The notes under the pieces are model-generated. The model was not told the origin of the DNA. It saw nothing but the letters and a program-made list of their open reading frames with translations, and made no database searches. DNA of 18,109 nucleotides, taken from the NCBI GenBank assembly GCA_016184445.1, contig JACPCT010000320.1:1-18109 (forward strand), written 5' to 3'. This stretch comes from Candidatus Tectimicrobiota bacterium (GTDB lineage Bacteria; UBA8248). A program made the translations under genes and the position numbers. Shown here in pieces: positions 8,033 through 15,688 of the stretch. Position 1 is the first letter of the stretch; the number at the start of each line of letters is the position of its first letter.

Positions 8033-8875
8033 CTATTGAAATCTCTTGACCACATCCGCCACACGATCCATCTCGGCAAGCACCTCATCCGTCTTTCCTG
8101 AAGGCAGCCAGAAAAGGATCCGCGAGGCGCCGTCCCGGATGAAGCCCTCGATTTGGACGGGATCCGACGGGGCCCCGAAGAAGGTGATGGGAACCGCGGA
8201 TCTTCCCCTCTGGCTGGCCATATCATTCAGCCGCTTGATCTTGTCCGCGTAAAAACCGCCGAATCTGGGATGGGGCATCCAGCCGTCTCCATAGCGGAGC
8301 ACCCGCTCGAACGTCCGCTCGCCGTCTCCGCCCACCAACACCGGCGGGTGCGGCTTCTGTACGGGCTTGGGCCAGGACCAGATTTCGTCGAAATTCACGA
8401 ACTCGCCATGGTAGGTCGCCTTCTCCTTCGTCCAGATTTCCTTCATGGCTTCAATGCGCTCTCGCAAGACCTTCCAGCGGAGGGACCACTTCGTCCCATG
8501 GTTTTCCATCTCCTCGCGGTTCCAGCCGCCGCCGACTCCCAATAGCACGCGCCCGTTGGACATGTGATCCACTGTCGCGACCTCTTTTGCCAAGATGATG
8601 GGATCCCTTTCGCCCACGAGGCAGATTCCTGTCCCAAGCTTGATTTTTTTCGTCACGGCGGCGGCGGCGCCCATGGCGACGAAAGGATCATAGTTGTGAA
8701 GATACTCGCGGGGAATGTCCTTCCCATAAAGGGGATTGATCGAAGCGCGGCTGCTCGGAATATGGGTGTGCTCGGAAAAAAGAAGGGTCTCGAAGCCCCT
8801 ATCCTCAGCCCCGCGGGCCACCTCGGCGGGGCTGATGGAGTAATCCGTCGTGAAAATGCAAAAGCCGAAGTTCAT
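8033..8875 (-). CDS. LLM-class (luciferase-like) flavin/F420-dependent oxidoreductase
   Basis: A 280-residue single-domain TIM-barrel protein of the bacterial luciferase superfamily. It begins MNFGFCIFTTDYS and contains KLGTGICLVGERDP (79-92), followed by LAKEVATVDHMSNGRV and GVGGGW (113-118). This block is typical of the actinobacterial-style F420-dependent LLM subfamily. VGGDGERTFERVLRYGDGWMP (181-201) is the second conserved block. Whether it uses F420 or FMN cannot be settled here, and the substrate is unknown. The start is secure: AAGGAGG lies about 5 nt before ATG 8875. It starts 50 nt after the hydrolase gene on the same strand, so these two are probably co-transcribed. Its codons look less GC-rich than those of smc or uvrB, which fits acquisition with the cassette. 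Confidence 0.9.
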   Translation of the reverse strand: MNFGFCIFTTDYSISPAEVARGAEDRGFETLLFSEHTHIPSSRASINPLYGKDIPREYLHNYDPFVAMGAAAAVTKKIKLGTGICLVGERDPIILAKEVATVDHMSNGRVLLGVGGGWNREEMENHGTKWSLRWKVLRERIEAMKEIWTKEKATYHGEFVNFDEIWSWPKPVQKPHPPVLVGGDGERTFERVLRYGDGWMPHPRFGGFYADKIKRLNDMASQRGRSAVPITFFGAPSDPVQIEGFIRDGASRILFWLPSGKTDEVLAEMDRVADVVKRFQ

Positions 8876-8925
8876 AAGAGCCTCCTTCCCCCGGCCGGCC
8901 GCGCGGCGGCCATCCGGAGGGAACC

Positions 8926-9597
8926 TCAGGGCGCTTTCGGAATGGCGGCCAGCACCTCATCGGTGGACATCACCTTGCACATGATGTTGTCGAGCCCCTC
9001 GAGGGTGGCGTCGTGCTGTTCCTTGACAATGGCGGTGCAGGCGTCGCTGACGAGGGCGACATTGTAGCCCCGGTCGTAGCCGTCGCGCACCGCCGTCTCC
9101 ACGCAATAGTTCGTATTGATCCCGGTGATGACGAGCGACTTGATTCCCATGTAGCGGAGCACGGCGTCGATGGGGCTGGAGGTGAACGCTCCCGTGGAGA
9201 GCTTGGTGAGGACCACCTCGTTGGGCAGCGGCGCCAGCTCCTCGAGAATTTCCGCATCCTTCGAGCCCGGGGGCGCGAACAGCCCCTTCTCCCGGTAGCC
9301 CGGCGAGAGGTCGCGCCCGTCCTGCGTGTAGGACTGTATCTTGACGAAGATGACCTCCATCCCCGCCCCCCGGAAGGCCTTCTGCAGCCTCCGGATGTTC
9401 TGGATGGCCGACGGCAGCGTCTCGAACAGATAGCCCAGGCCCTCGAAGCGCCCGCGCTCCTTGGCCCTCCTGGCGACCCCGTGGTCCGGATGGGCGTTCA
9501 GGTACTGCATGTCGATGACCAGGAGGGCGGTGTGCCCCGGCTCGATCGGGACCTCGATGGCGTTGGGGAAACGGCTTTGGCTCGTCCGCTTGTCCAT
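8926..9597 (-). CDS. Isochorismatase-like cysteine hydrolase
   Basis: A 223-residue protein of the isochorismatase-like (nicotinamidase/N-carbamoyl hydrolase type) fold. The catalytic triad is visible: Asp29 in LLVIDMQ, Lys132 in LTKLSTGAF and Cys165 in NTNYCVETAVRDG, with the ITGINTN segment before the cysteine. It should hydrolyse an amide, carbamoyl or similar C-N bond; the substrate is not identifiable. The start is ATG 9597 (MDKRTSQSRF), with AGGAGA 6-7 nt upstream. The frame stays open further upstream to 9723, but that extension resembles nothing and lacks a ribosome-binding site. It is first in the minus-strand group with the LLM and SDR enzymes, which suggests a small catabolic or detoxifying pathway. 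Confidence 0.9.
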   Translation of the reverse strand: MDKRTSQSRFPNAIEVPIEPGHTALLVIDMQYLNAHPDHGVARRAKERGRFEGLGYLFETLPSAIQNIRRLQKAFRGAGMEVIFVKIQSYTQDGRDLSPGYREKGLFAPPGSKDAEILEELAPLPNEVVLTKLSTGAFTSSPIDAVLRYMGIKSLVITGINTNYCVETAVRDGYDRGYNVALVSDACTAIVKEQHDATLEGLDNIMCKVMSTDEVLAAIPKAP

Positions 9598-9740
9598 GAT
9601 GATTCTCCTGGCCCATAGCCGCTTCGCGCGAAACGGGAAAAGAGGGAAGGCCCGGCGTCCGGCTCCCCTCATCCGTATCACCGGCATTTCCCATTTGCCC
9701 AGTGGAGAGCGGCATCCTACCACATTCGGGCGGGGCTAGG
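9598..9740. other. Upstream region of the minus-strand cassette
   Basis: About 143 nt between the hydrolase start and the right-hand ftsY repeat. It should carry the cassette promoter on the minus strand, but I could not find a convincing -35/-10 pair. Nothing else is recognisable. Confidence 0.4.
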
Positions 9741-9890
9741 GCCGGGGTGGGGAAGGGCGTCGAGGACCTGCTCGACTTCGGCCCGGACGCCTTCATCGCC
9801 GCCCTCTTCGGCGAGGGGAGAGGCGGCGTTCCCGCCTGGCTGGTCTTACCAGAGGGATGTTTTTTTTATGGGCTTTTTCCCTCAATACCC
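9741..9890 (+). pseudogene. Diverged fragment of the ftsY 3' end (right copy of direct repeat)
   Basis: Translation in one frame gives GVGKGVEDLLDFGPDAFI followed by AALFGEG. This matches the last residues of FtsY (GVGEGVEDLLDFDPDAFI) with Glu-to-Lys and Asp-to-Gly changes. Nucleotides 9741-9828 align without gaps to 6875-6962, and homology continues past the stop into the 3' flank. No GTPase domain precedes it, so it is a remnant and not a gene. Confidence 0.88.
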
Positions 9891-9941
9891 CTCAATAGCC
9901 GCGACGCCCTCCCTCCGCACCTGAGTGCCCCCACATTTTTT

Positions 9942-10154
9942 CCGCCGGAATCCGCTGAAAAGCACTGAACACCCATAGAACTTTCATTTTCCCCTGCCTT
10001 CTTGCTTGTGTCTCGTAACCATCATCCGCAGGGACGGGTTTGACACCCACCTCTGCGGACGAACGGCCTCGCTCCCCCGGGCGGAGGCCCGCCTGCGGGC
10101 AAGATACTCCCTCCTGGCCCGGCGGCACTTACCTCAAATTCGCGCAGGTTCCGG
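9942..10154 (+). repeat. Dispersed intergenic element, copy 1
   Basis: This copy is homologous to 13257-13429. Shared landmarks in order are: a CCGGAAT/CCGGAG-type start; a TTTCATTTT block; a hairpin (here TCCGCAG 10025-10031 with CTGCGGA 10053-10059); a GC-rich imperfect palindrome near 10071-10085; CCCGCCTGCGGG (10088-10099); AAGATA (10101-10106); a 27-nt spacer; and a 21-nt block (10134-10154) identical in both copies. From CCCGCCTGCGGG to the end, the 67 nt align without gaps at 52 identical positions. No protein-like signal is convincing in it. It lies just past the 3' end of the PBP1A gene. Confidence 0.8.
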
Positions 10155-10216
10155 CCGGGGGAAGAAAGGATTGGGTCGGCCGGTGAAGGTTTATTCGGGG
10201 GCTCTGCGGCGGGCGC
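10155..10216. other. Short spacer after the PBP1A stop
   Basis: It holds the right arm of an inverted repeat, CCGGCCG (10151-10157) with CGGCCGG (10177-10183) around a 19-nt loop. There is no adjacent T run on the minus strand, so I do not call it a terminator for the PBP1A gene. Confidence 0.3.
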
Positions 10217-12445
10217 TCAGGGCTCCTGGAGGATGCGCGGGAGGCGGCCCTTGGGCGGGCAGCCCTCGGTCGGCTCGGTCCCCTGGACGAAGGCCTCGGC
10301 GCCGGCCTTCCCCTCGCACCAGCGCGAGGGGAGGAGGCCCGTCTGCGCGTTCACCCGGATGAGGGTGATGCCGGGCGGGGGCGGCGGGGTCGAGCCGTCG
10401 AGCTTGCGCCCCTTGAGCCACTCCTTCATCACGTCGTGCCAGATGGGCAGGGCGGCCACGGCCCCCGCGGCGCGGAAGCCCATGTCCTTGTTGTCGTCCC
10501 GCCCCACCCACACCCCGACCACGAGGTCGTTCACGAACCCGACGAACCAGGCGTCGCGGAACTCGTTCGTGGTCCCCGTCTTCCCGGCCGCGAAGGCCGG
10601 CAAGCCGCGGGCGGCCCGCCCCGTCCCCTCGAGCACCGCCCCGCGCAGCAGGAGCCGCATCTGGTAGGCCGTCTCGGGGCTGATGGCCTGGTGGGTGACG
10701 GGCACGTTCTCCTCCAGGAGCCGGTTGCTCCCGTCGGTGACCTTCTCCAGGTCGTAGGGCCGGGCGTGGACCCCCCCCTGGGCGAAGGGCAGGAAAGCCG
10801 CCGTGAACTCGATCGGCGTCACCTCGAAGGTGCCGAGCGCAAGGGAGAGGTAGGGCTCCATCGGGGAGCGGAGGCCGAGCCGGCGCGCGAAGTCGATCGC
10901 CCGCTGGGGGCCGATCTGGTCGAGGAGCTTGATGGTCGCCAGGTTCAGGGACTGCTCCAGCGCCGTGCGCAGGGTGACGGGCCCGTAGAAGCGGTCGGTG
11001 TAGTTGCGGGGCTTCCAGTCCTTCGGGGTCCCCGGCATCCGCCGCACGAAGGGGGAATCCATGAGGATGTGGGCGGGGGTGTAGCCGTTGGCCAGGGCGG
11101 CCGCCATGATGACGGGCTTGAAGGCCGAGCCCGGCTGGCGGCGGGCCTGGACGGCCCGGTTGAAGGGGTGCCGGCGGAAGTTGGACCCCCCGACCATGGC
11201 CCGGATGGCCCCGGTGGCGGGGTCGAGGGCGACGACGGCGCCCTGCACGCTCTCCTGCCACTCCAGGTGGAGCCGCTTCTCCTCCGCCTCGACGCGCACC
11301 ACCCGGCCCAGCACCGTGTCGCCCTCGCGGAGGTGGACGGGGTCCACCTCCTTGGGGAGGGGCATCACGGCCTCGTAGCCCCCGATGACGCCCCGCACGG
11401 CGCGGTCCTTCACCTCGGCCGCCCGGAACTGGAAGCCGGTCCCTAGCCGGGGGGGGCGGGCCAGGGGGGTGGCGGGGGCCGGGCCGAAGCCGCGCTGGGC
11501 GTTCATCCGGTCCACTCCCCGGAGGAGGCTCTCGTGGGCGATGCGCTGGAGCTTCAGGTCCAGGGTGGTGTAGACCTGCAGCCCGCTCCGGTAGAGGGCG
11601 GGCCCGTAGCGGCGGTCCATCCGCAGGCGGAGGTTCTCGACGAAGTAGGCCGACTCGGGATGGACGTTCGAGACCGGCGGGGCGAGCCGCAGGGGCTCCT
11701 CGGCCGCGCTCTTCTCCTGGCCCTGGGTGATGTGCCCCAGCTCCTGCATGCGCCGCAGCACGAGGCGGCGCCGCTGGAGGGCGTTCTCCGGATGGAGGCG
11801 CGGGCTGAAGCGCGTGGGCGCCTTGGGGAGCCCGGCCAGGGTGGCCGCCTCCGCGAGCGTCAGCTCCCCGGCGTGCTTGCCGAAGTAGATCTGGGAGGCC
11901 GCCTCCACTCCGAAGGCCCCGCTGCCGAGGTAAATCTGGTTCAGGTAGAACTCGAGGATCTCGTCCTTGGTGAAGCGGCGCTCGATCTCGAGGGCGAGGA
12001 GGGCCTCGCGGACCTTCCGGGAAAGGGTGCGCTCCGGGGTGAGGAAGAGGACCTTGGCCAGCTGCTGGGTGATGGTGCTGGCTCCCTGCGCGTAGCGGCC
12101 CTCCATCAGGTTCCGGGTGACGGCCCGGAAGATGTCGCGGTAGCTGACGCCTGGGTGCTCGTAGAAGCGGTTGTCCTCGATGTCCAGGAAGGCCTGGCGG
12201 ACGAGGACGGGGATGCGGGAGAGGGGAGAGGGGATCCGCTTCTCCTGGTAGAGCTCGGCGATGAGCTGCTTCTCGCGGTCGTAGAGCCGGGTGATGGTGC
12301 TGGGGCGGTAGTCCTGGAGGTAGTCCAACTCGGGGAAGTCGTAGAGGTAGGAGAAGCCCGCGCCGAGCGCCAGGCCCCCGGCCCCGGCCAGGAGGACGAA
12401 GGTGAAGAGGATGCGGCGGCGGGCGGCGCGGGCTCGCGGGGCCAA
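10217..12445 (-). CDS. Penicillin-binding protein 1A, bifunctional transglycosylase/transpeptidase
   Basis: A class A PBP that polymerises and cross-links peptidoglycan at the outer face of the inner membrane. With the TTG start at 12445 it has 742 residues: a short basic cytosolic end (APRARAARRR), one membrane segment (about 11-33), then the GT51 domain with EDNRFYEHPG (catalytic Glu90), GASTITQQLAK (121-131) and RKVREALLALEIER. The transpeptidase has SAFK (nucleophile Ser440), SLN (499-501) and KTGT (622-625). Residues of about 310-400 form an OB-like insert, as in PBP1A. The frame is open up to 12601, but a TATAAT promoter box at 12511-12506 would lie inside such a gene. TTG 12445 has CGAGG about 9 nt before it; TTG 12499 is another option. 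It is divergent from the HNH gene. A gene symbol (mrcA/ponA) is not safe. Confidence 0.93.
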   Translation of the reverse strand: MAPRARAARRRILFTFVLLAGAGGLALGAGFSYLYDFPELDYLQDYRPSTITRLYDREKQLIAELYQEKRIPSPLSRIPVLVRQAFLDIEDNRFYEHPGVSYRDIFRAVTRNLMEGRYAQGASTITQQLAKVLFLTPERTLSRKVREALLALEIERRFTKDEILEFYLNQIYLGSGAFGVEAASQIYFGKHAGELTLAEAATLAGLPKAPTRFSPRLHPENALQRRRLVLRRMQELGHITQGQEKSAAEEPLRLAPPVSNVHPESAYFVENLRLRMDRRYGPALYRSGLQVYTTLDLKLQRIAHESLLRGVDRMNAQRGFGPAPATPLARPPRLGTGFQFRAAEVKDRAVRGVIGGYEAVMPLPKEVDPVHLREGDTVLGRVVRVEAEEKRLHLEWQESVQGAVVALDPATGAIRAMVGGSNFRRHPFNRAVQARRQPGSAFKPVIMAAALANGYTPAHILMDSPFVRRMPGTPKDWKPRNYTDRFYGPVTLRTALEQSLNLATIKLLDQIGPQRAIDFARRLGLRSPMEPYLSLALGTFEVTPIEFTAAFLPFAQGGVHARPYDLEKVTDGSNRLLEENVPVTHQAISPETAYQMRLLLRGAVLEGTGRAARGLPAFAAGKTGTTNEFRDAWFVGFVNDLVVGVWVGRDDNKDMGFRAAGAVAALPIWHDVMKEWLKGRKLDGSTPPPPPGITLIRVNAQTGLLPSRWCEGKAGAEAFVQGTEPTEGCPPKGRLPRILQEP

Positions 12446-12505
12446 GGCAGGGAACCTCGATGGGCCGGGAAGGCGCGGCGGCTCCCCGCCCCGGCGCAAA
12501 CGCGC

Positions 12506-12534
12506 ATTATAGGAACCGGGGGTCCGGGCCGCAA
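12506..12534 (-). promoter_or_regulatory. Candidate promoter of the PBP1A gene
   Basis: On the minus strand TTGCGG (12534-12529), a 17-nt spacer and a perfect TATAAT (12511-12506) form a sigma-70-type promoter. TATAAT is rare in DNA this GC-rich, which adds weight. Predicted transcription starts near 12499, which argues for a translation start downstream of that point. Confidence 0.55.
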
Positions 12535-12539
12535 CGCCG

Positions 12540-12558
12540 CGCCCCGCGGCGCGGGGCG
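12540..12558. promoter_or_regulatory. Perfect inverted repeat between divergent promoters (possible operator)
   Basis: CGCCCCGCG (12540-12548) and CGCGGGGCG (12550-12558) are exact 9-nt inverted arms around one base. The repeat lies between the -35 box of the minus-strand PBP1A promoter and the TTGACA on the plus strand at 12559, touching the latter. An operator for a dimeric regulator acting on both genes is one reading. A chance palindrome in GC-rich DNA is the alternative. Confidence 0.4.
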
Positions 12559-12593
12559 TTGACAAACCCCCCGCCCTCTGGACCAAATATAGG
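12559..12593 (+). promoter_or_regulatory. Possible promoter of the HNH gene
   Basis: A perfect TTGACA (12559-12564) is followed by an AT-rich patch (AAATATAGG, 12585-12593). No -10 box fits at 16-18 nt: CAAATA (12584-12589) needs a 19-nt spacer and TATAGG (12588-12593) needs 23 nt. The -35 box is convincing and the -10 is not. Confidence 0.3.
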
Positions 12594-12646
12594 GCTGACA
12601 CAGGCCGGCAAGCGAGGGCTCGGGGGCTTCCGCGGGGGGGAACGGT

Positions 12647-13180
12647 GTGCTAGACGGCGCGCGTGTCCTTGTGCTGAACCAGACCTACGAGCCCATCCAC
12701 ATCTGCAACGCCCGCCGCGCCATCCGCATGGTGCTCCTCGGCAAGGCCGTCAGCATCGAGGACGACGGCCTGCTGGTGCGCAGCGAGTCCTTCCAGTTCC
12801 GCCTCCCCGCCGTCATCCGGCTCCTGCGCTTCGTCCACATCCCCCGCACGGGGGAGATCCCCTTCAGCAAGAAGAACATCTGGCGGCGCGACAGCTACAC
12901 CTGCCAGTACTGCGGCCTGATCGGGGGCCACCTCACCGTGGACCACGTGAACCCGCGCTCGAGGGGCGGCCTCACCACCTGGGAGAACGTGGTGTGCAGC
13001 TGCCGCGCCTGCAACGCCAGGAAGGGCGACCGCCTCCCCCACGAGGCCGGCATGGCCCTCATGCGCCTCCCCCGCAAGCCCCGCTTCTTCCACCCCGAGG
13101 CCATGAGCCCCCGCCTGAGCGACTCCGCCCGGCTTCACTGGAGCAAGTACCTCCGGTCCTTCGAGTCCTCCCCGCGCTGA
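12647..13180 (+). CDS. HNH endonuclease family protein
   Basis: A 177-residue protein. The N-terminal part (VLVLNQTYEPIHICNARRAI, residues 7-26) is the conserved head of a widespread HNH family of unknown biological role. The nuclease core carries two zinc-ligand pairs, C86xxC89 and C119xxC122, around the active-site DH (99-100), Asn114 and the closing CNARKGD (122-128). It therefore looks like an intact HNH nuclease with a structural zinc. The start is GTG 12647, behind a G-rich stretch (12633-12640) that can serve as ribosome-binding site. It is divergent from the PBP1A gene across a shared promoter region. There is no methyltransferase or toxin partner nearby, so a restriction role is not supported. 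Nicking or repair is possible but unproven. Confidence 0.9.
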   Translation: MLDGARVLVLNQTYEPIHICNARRAIRMVLLGKAVSIEDDGLLVRSESFQFRLPAVIRLLRFVHIPRTGEIPFSKKNIWRRDSYTCQYCGLIGGHLTVDHVNPRSRGGLTTWENVVCSCRACNARKGDRLPHEAGMALMRLPRKPRFFHPEAMSPRLSDSARLHWSKYLRSFESSPR

Positions 13181-13256
13181 AAAAAACCGGGGTATTATCC
13201 GGTATTAGCCGGGAAAATCCTGGACAGCCTCCCTGGCCCCCCCGCCGCGCCTCTTT
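13181..13256. other. CCGG-rich spacer after the HNH gene
   Basis: Directly after the HNH stop, a run of A and then CCGG(GG)TATTA-type units repeat loosely (13188-13212). Further CCGG-containing words continue into the adjoining repeat element. There is no gene and no clear terminator. Confidence 0.4.
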
Positions 13257-13429
13257 CCTTCGCCGGAGATCGCCGGAAAAAGCCGGAATTTTCATTTTTC
13301 GCGTCCCCTCTTTGCGGGGGCGAGGCGAAACCCGCCCCTGCGGAACCGCCCCCGCGCGGGGGCCCGCCTGCGGGGAAGATAACCCCCCGGGCCGGGAAGG
13401 CCCTCGCATCAAATTCGCGCAGGTTCCGG
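13257..13429 (+). repeat. Dispersed intergenic element, copy 2
   Basis: The partner of 9942-10154, in the same orientation. It carries the corresponding hairpin (GCGGGGGCG 13314-13322 with CGCCCCTGC 13333-13341, one G-T pair, 10-nt loop). A perfect 16-nt palindrome, GCCCCCGCGCGGGGGC, follows at 13348-13363, then CCCGCCTGCGGG (13363-13374), AAGATA (13376-13381), a 27-nt spacer of exactly the same length as in copy 1, and the identical 21-nt end (13409-13429). The hairpin arms differ in sequence from copy 1 while pairing is kept, which suggests a selected structure. Confidence 0.8.
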
Positions 13430-13675
13430 AGGGGCCACGGGGTGAGGTGCCGGTTCTGGGGGGGGGCCGCCCAGGGCAGGGCGGGCTTGTCCCTGCGGGT
13501 TGACGGCCACAAGGTCCGGTGTGCGGGGGGCGGAGCATGCCTCGCCCCCGCGGAAATCCTCTCCACCCAGGAGGGGTGCCCCCTCCGCCCTTCTCCCCCC
13601 CGGGCCGATCCGGTAAACTGGGCTGTTGCCGCCCCGGCTTGCGGGTGAAGGGCCCTGCATCTTCATGAGCGTTGC
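13430..13675 (+). other. uvrB upstream region with two hairpins
   Basis: A 246-nt gene-free stretch. It contains a strong hairpin with arms GCGGGGG (13523-13529) and CCCCCGC (13545-13551), extended inward with bulges. A second hairpin, GGAGGGG/CCCCTCC, has a 3-nt loop (13570-13586). Neither is followed by a T run. I found no SOS (LexA) box of either the E. coli or Gram-positive type and no convincing promoter boxes. Confidence 0.4.
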
Positions 13676-15676
13676 ATGAGCATCTTCCAGCTCGTCTCCG
13701 GGTTCGCCCCCACGGGGGACCAGCCCCAGGCCATCGAGGCCCTCGAGCGGGGCTTCCGCGAGGGGCAGCGCCAGCAGGTGCTGCTCGGCGTCACCGGCTC
13801 GGGCAAGACCTTCACCATGGCCAACCTCATCGCCCGGCTGGAGAAGCCCACCCTCGTCCTGGCCCACAACAAGACCCTCGCCGCCCAGCTCTACAACGAG
13901 TTCAAGGGTTTCTTCCCGCACAACGCCGTCGAGTACTTCGTGAGCTACTACGACTACTACCAGCCCGAGGCCTACGTCCCCACGACGGACACCTACATCG
14001 AGAAGGACGCCTCCATCAACGAGGAGCTCGACCGCCTCCGCCACGCCGCCACCCGCTCGGCCCTCACCCGGCGGGACGTGGTGGTGGTGGCCAGCGTGAG
14101 CGCCATCTACGGCCTGGGCTCCCCCTCGGACTACTTCGACCTCCACATCGGCCTCGAGCGGGGAATGCAGATGAACCGCGAGGAGCTCCTCACCCAGCTC
14201 GTGCGGATCCAGTACCGCCGCAGCGACATGGAGCTCCGCCGGGCCTCCTTCCGCGCCCGGGGGGACGTGGTGGAGATCCTCCCCGTCCACGAGGACGAGC
14301 AGGCGCTGCGCGTCGAGTTCTTCGGCGACGAGATCGACGCCCTGAGCGAGATCGACCCGGTGCGCGGGGCCGTGCTGCGCAAGGTCGACGCGGCGGAGAT
14401 TTACCCCAACAGCCACTACATCACTCCCGAGGAGCGGCTCTCCCTGGCCGTCACCGCGATCGAGAAGGAGCTCTGGGGGCGCTCGGCCGAGCTCCTGGCC
14501 CTGGGGAAGGAGGCCGAGGCCCGCCGCCTCCAGGCGCGCACCCTGCAGGACGTCGAGATGCTCCGCGAGGTGGGCTACTGCCACGGCGTCGAGAACTACA
14601 GCCGCCACCTGGACGGCCGCCTCCCCGGCGAGCCTCCGGCCACCCTCTTCTCCTACTTCCCGCAGGACCACCTGGTCATCATCGACGAGAGCCACCAGAG
14701 CGTGCCCCAGCTGCGCGGAATGTACCGGGGGGACCGCTCCCGCAAGGAGACCCTGGTGGAGTACGGATTCCGCCTTCCCTCGGCCCTGGACAACCGCCCC
14801 CTCAAGTTCGAGGAGTTCGAGGGCCAGCTCCGCGACGTGCTCTACGTCTCGGCCACCCCCGGCCCCTACGAGCTGGCGCGGAGCGAGGGCGTCGTGGTGG
14901 AGCAGATCCTCCGCCCCACCGGCCTGGTGGACCCCCCGGTCGAGGTGCGGCCCGTCAGCGGCCAGGTGGACGATCTCCTCGCCGAGGTGCGCAAGTGCGC
15001 GGCGCGGGGGGAGCGGGTGCTCGTCACCACCCTCACCAAGCGCTTCTCCGAGGACCTGACCGAGTACTACGAGGACCTCGGGGTGCGGGTCCGCTACCTC
15101 CACAGCGACATCGACGCCCTGGAGCGGGTGCGGATCATCCGCGACCTGCGCTCGGGCGTCTTCGACGTCCTGATCGGCATCAACCTCCTGCGCGAGGGGC
15201 TCGACCTCCCCGAGGTGGCCCTCGTCGCCGTCTTCGACGCGGACAAGGAGGGCTTCCTGCGCTCCGAGACCTCCCTCGTCCAGACCTCGGGCCGGGCGGC
15301 GCGCCACGTGGACGGGCGGGTCATCATGTACGCCGCCCAGGCGACCGAGAGCATGCGACGCGCCATCGGCGAGATGGAGCGGCGCCGGAGCATCCAGCTC
15401 GCCTACAACGAGGCGAACGGCATCACCCCCCGCTCCATCCAGCGCCGGCTGGACGGCCTCCTCGAGAGCGTCTGGGAGCCCGGGGAGGCGGAGGCGGGCG
15501 CGGCGGCCGAGGAGGAGGCCCCCTACGGCGAGGTCTCCGCCGAGGACGCCCCCGCCCTCGAGGAGCTGCGCGGCCGGATGAAGGAGGCCGCCCAGCGCCT
15601 CGAGTTCGAGCGGGCGGCCGAGCTGCGCGACCGCATCCTCGCCATCGAGCGCCGCCAGCTCGGCGTGAAGGTCTAG
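13676..15676 (+). CDS. uvrB: Excinuclease ABC subunit B
   Basis: A 666-residue damage-verification helicase of nucleotide excision repair, loaded by UvrA and recruiting UvrC. It has Walker A GVTGSGKT (38-45), the aromatic beta-hairpin [12 protein letters not shown] (91-102), Walker B DESH (337-340), the LVTTLTKR helicase motif and QTSGRAAR (a late motif, with Ser where Ile is usual). The UVR domain, [19 protein letters not shown], covers about 629-660 and contacts UvrC. Length is that of a complete UvrB. The start at ATG 13676 gives the standard [20 protein letters not shown]; no clear Shine-Dalgarno lies within 15 nt. uvrC follows after 12 nt, so the two are surely co-transcribed. Confidence 0.97.
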   Translation: MSIFQLVSGFAPTGDQPQAIEALERGFREGQRQQVLLGVTGSGKTFTMANLIARLEKPTLVLAHNKTLAAQLYNEFKGFFPHNAVEYFVSYYDYYQPEAYVPTTDTYIEKDASINEELDRLRHAATRSALTRRDVVVVASVSAIYGLGSPSDYFDLHIGLERGMQMNREELLTQLVRIQYRRSDMELRRASFRARGDVVEILPVHEDEQALRVEFFGDEIDALSEIDPVRGAVLRKVDAAEIYPNSHYITPEERLSLAVTAIEKELWGRSAELLALGKEAEARRLQARTLQDVEMLREVGYCHGVENYSRHLDGRLPGEPPATLFSYFPQDHLVIIDESHQSVPQLRGMYRGDRSRKETLVEYGFRLPSALDNRPLKFEEFEGQLRDVLYVSATPGPYELARSEGVVVEQILRPTGLVDPPVEVRPVSGQVDDLLAEVRKCAARGERVLVTTLTKRFSEDLTEYYEDLGVRVRYLHSDIDALERVRIIRDLRSGVFDVLIGINLLREGLDLPEVALVAVFDADKEGFLRSETSLVQTSGRAARHVDGRVIMYAAQATESMRRAIGEMERRRSIQLAYNEANGITPRSIQRRLDGLLESVWEPGEAEAGAAAEEEAPYGEVSAEDAPALEELRGRMKEAAQRLEFERAAELRDRILAIERRQLGVKV

Positions 15677-15688
15677 GGAGCGCCGGAG

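Noticed and set aside
9598..9723. 42-residue N-terminal extension of the cysteine hydrolase
   Set aside because: There is no ribosome-binding site for the upstream start and no family-like sequence. ATG 9597 has AGGAGA at good spacing.
9892..10128. Small minus-strand ORF containing MKVLWVFSAFQRIPAEK, and a similar MKIPAFSGDL ORF near 13290
   Set aside because: Both lie inside the two copies of the dispersed element and diverge with frame changes. The shared Met-Lys start reflects the shared DNA repeat, not a conserved protein.
10151..10183. CCGGCCG inverted repeat as a terminator of the PBP1A gene
   Set aside because: It has a 19-nt loop and no T run on the minus-strand side.
13181..13230. 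CCGG/TATTA units after the HNH gene as a CRISPR-like or tandem array
   Set aside because: Only two or three imperfect short units are present, with no regular spacer length.
13430..13675. LexA/SOS box upstream of uvrB
   Set aside because: No CTGT-N8-ACAG or GAAC-N4-GTTC type site was found in the region.
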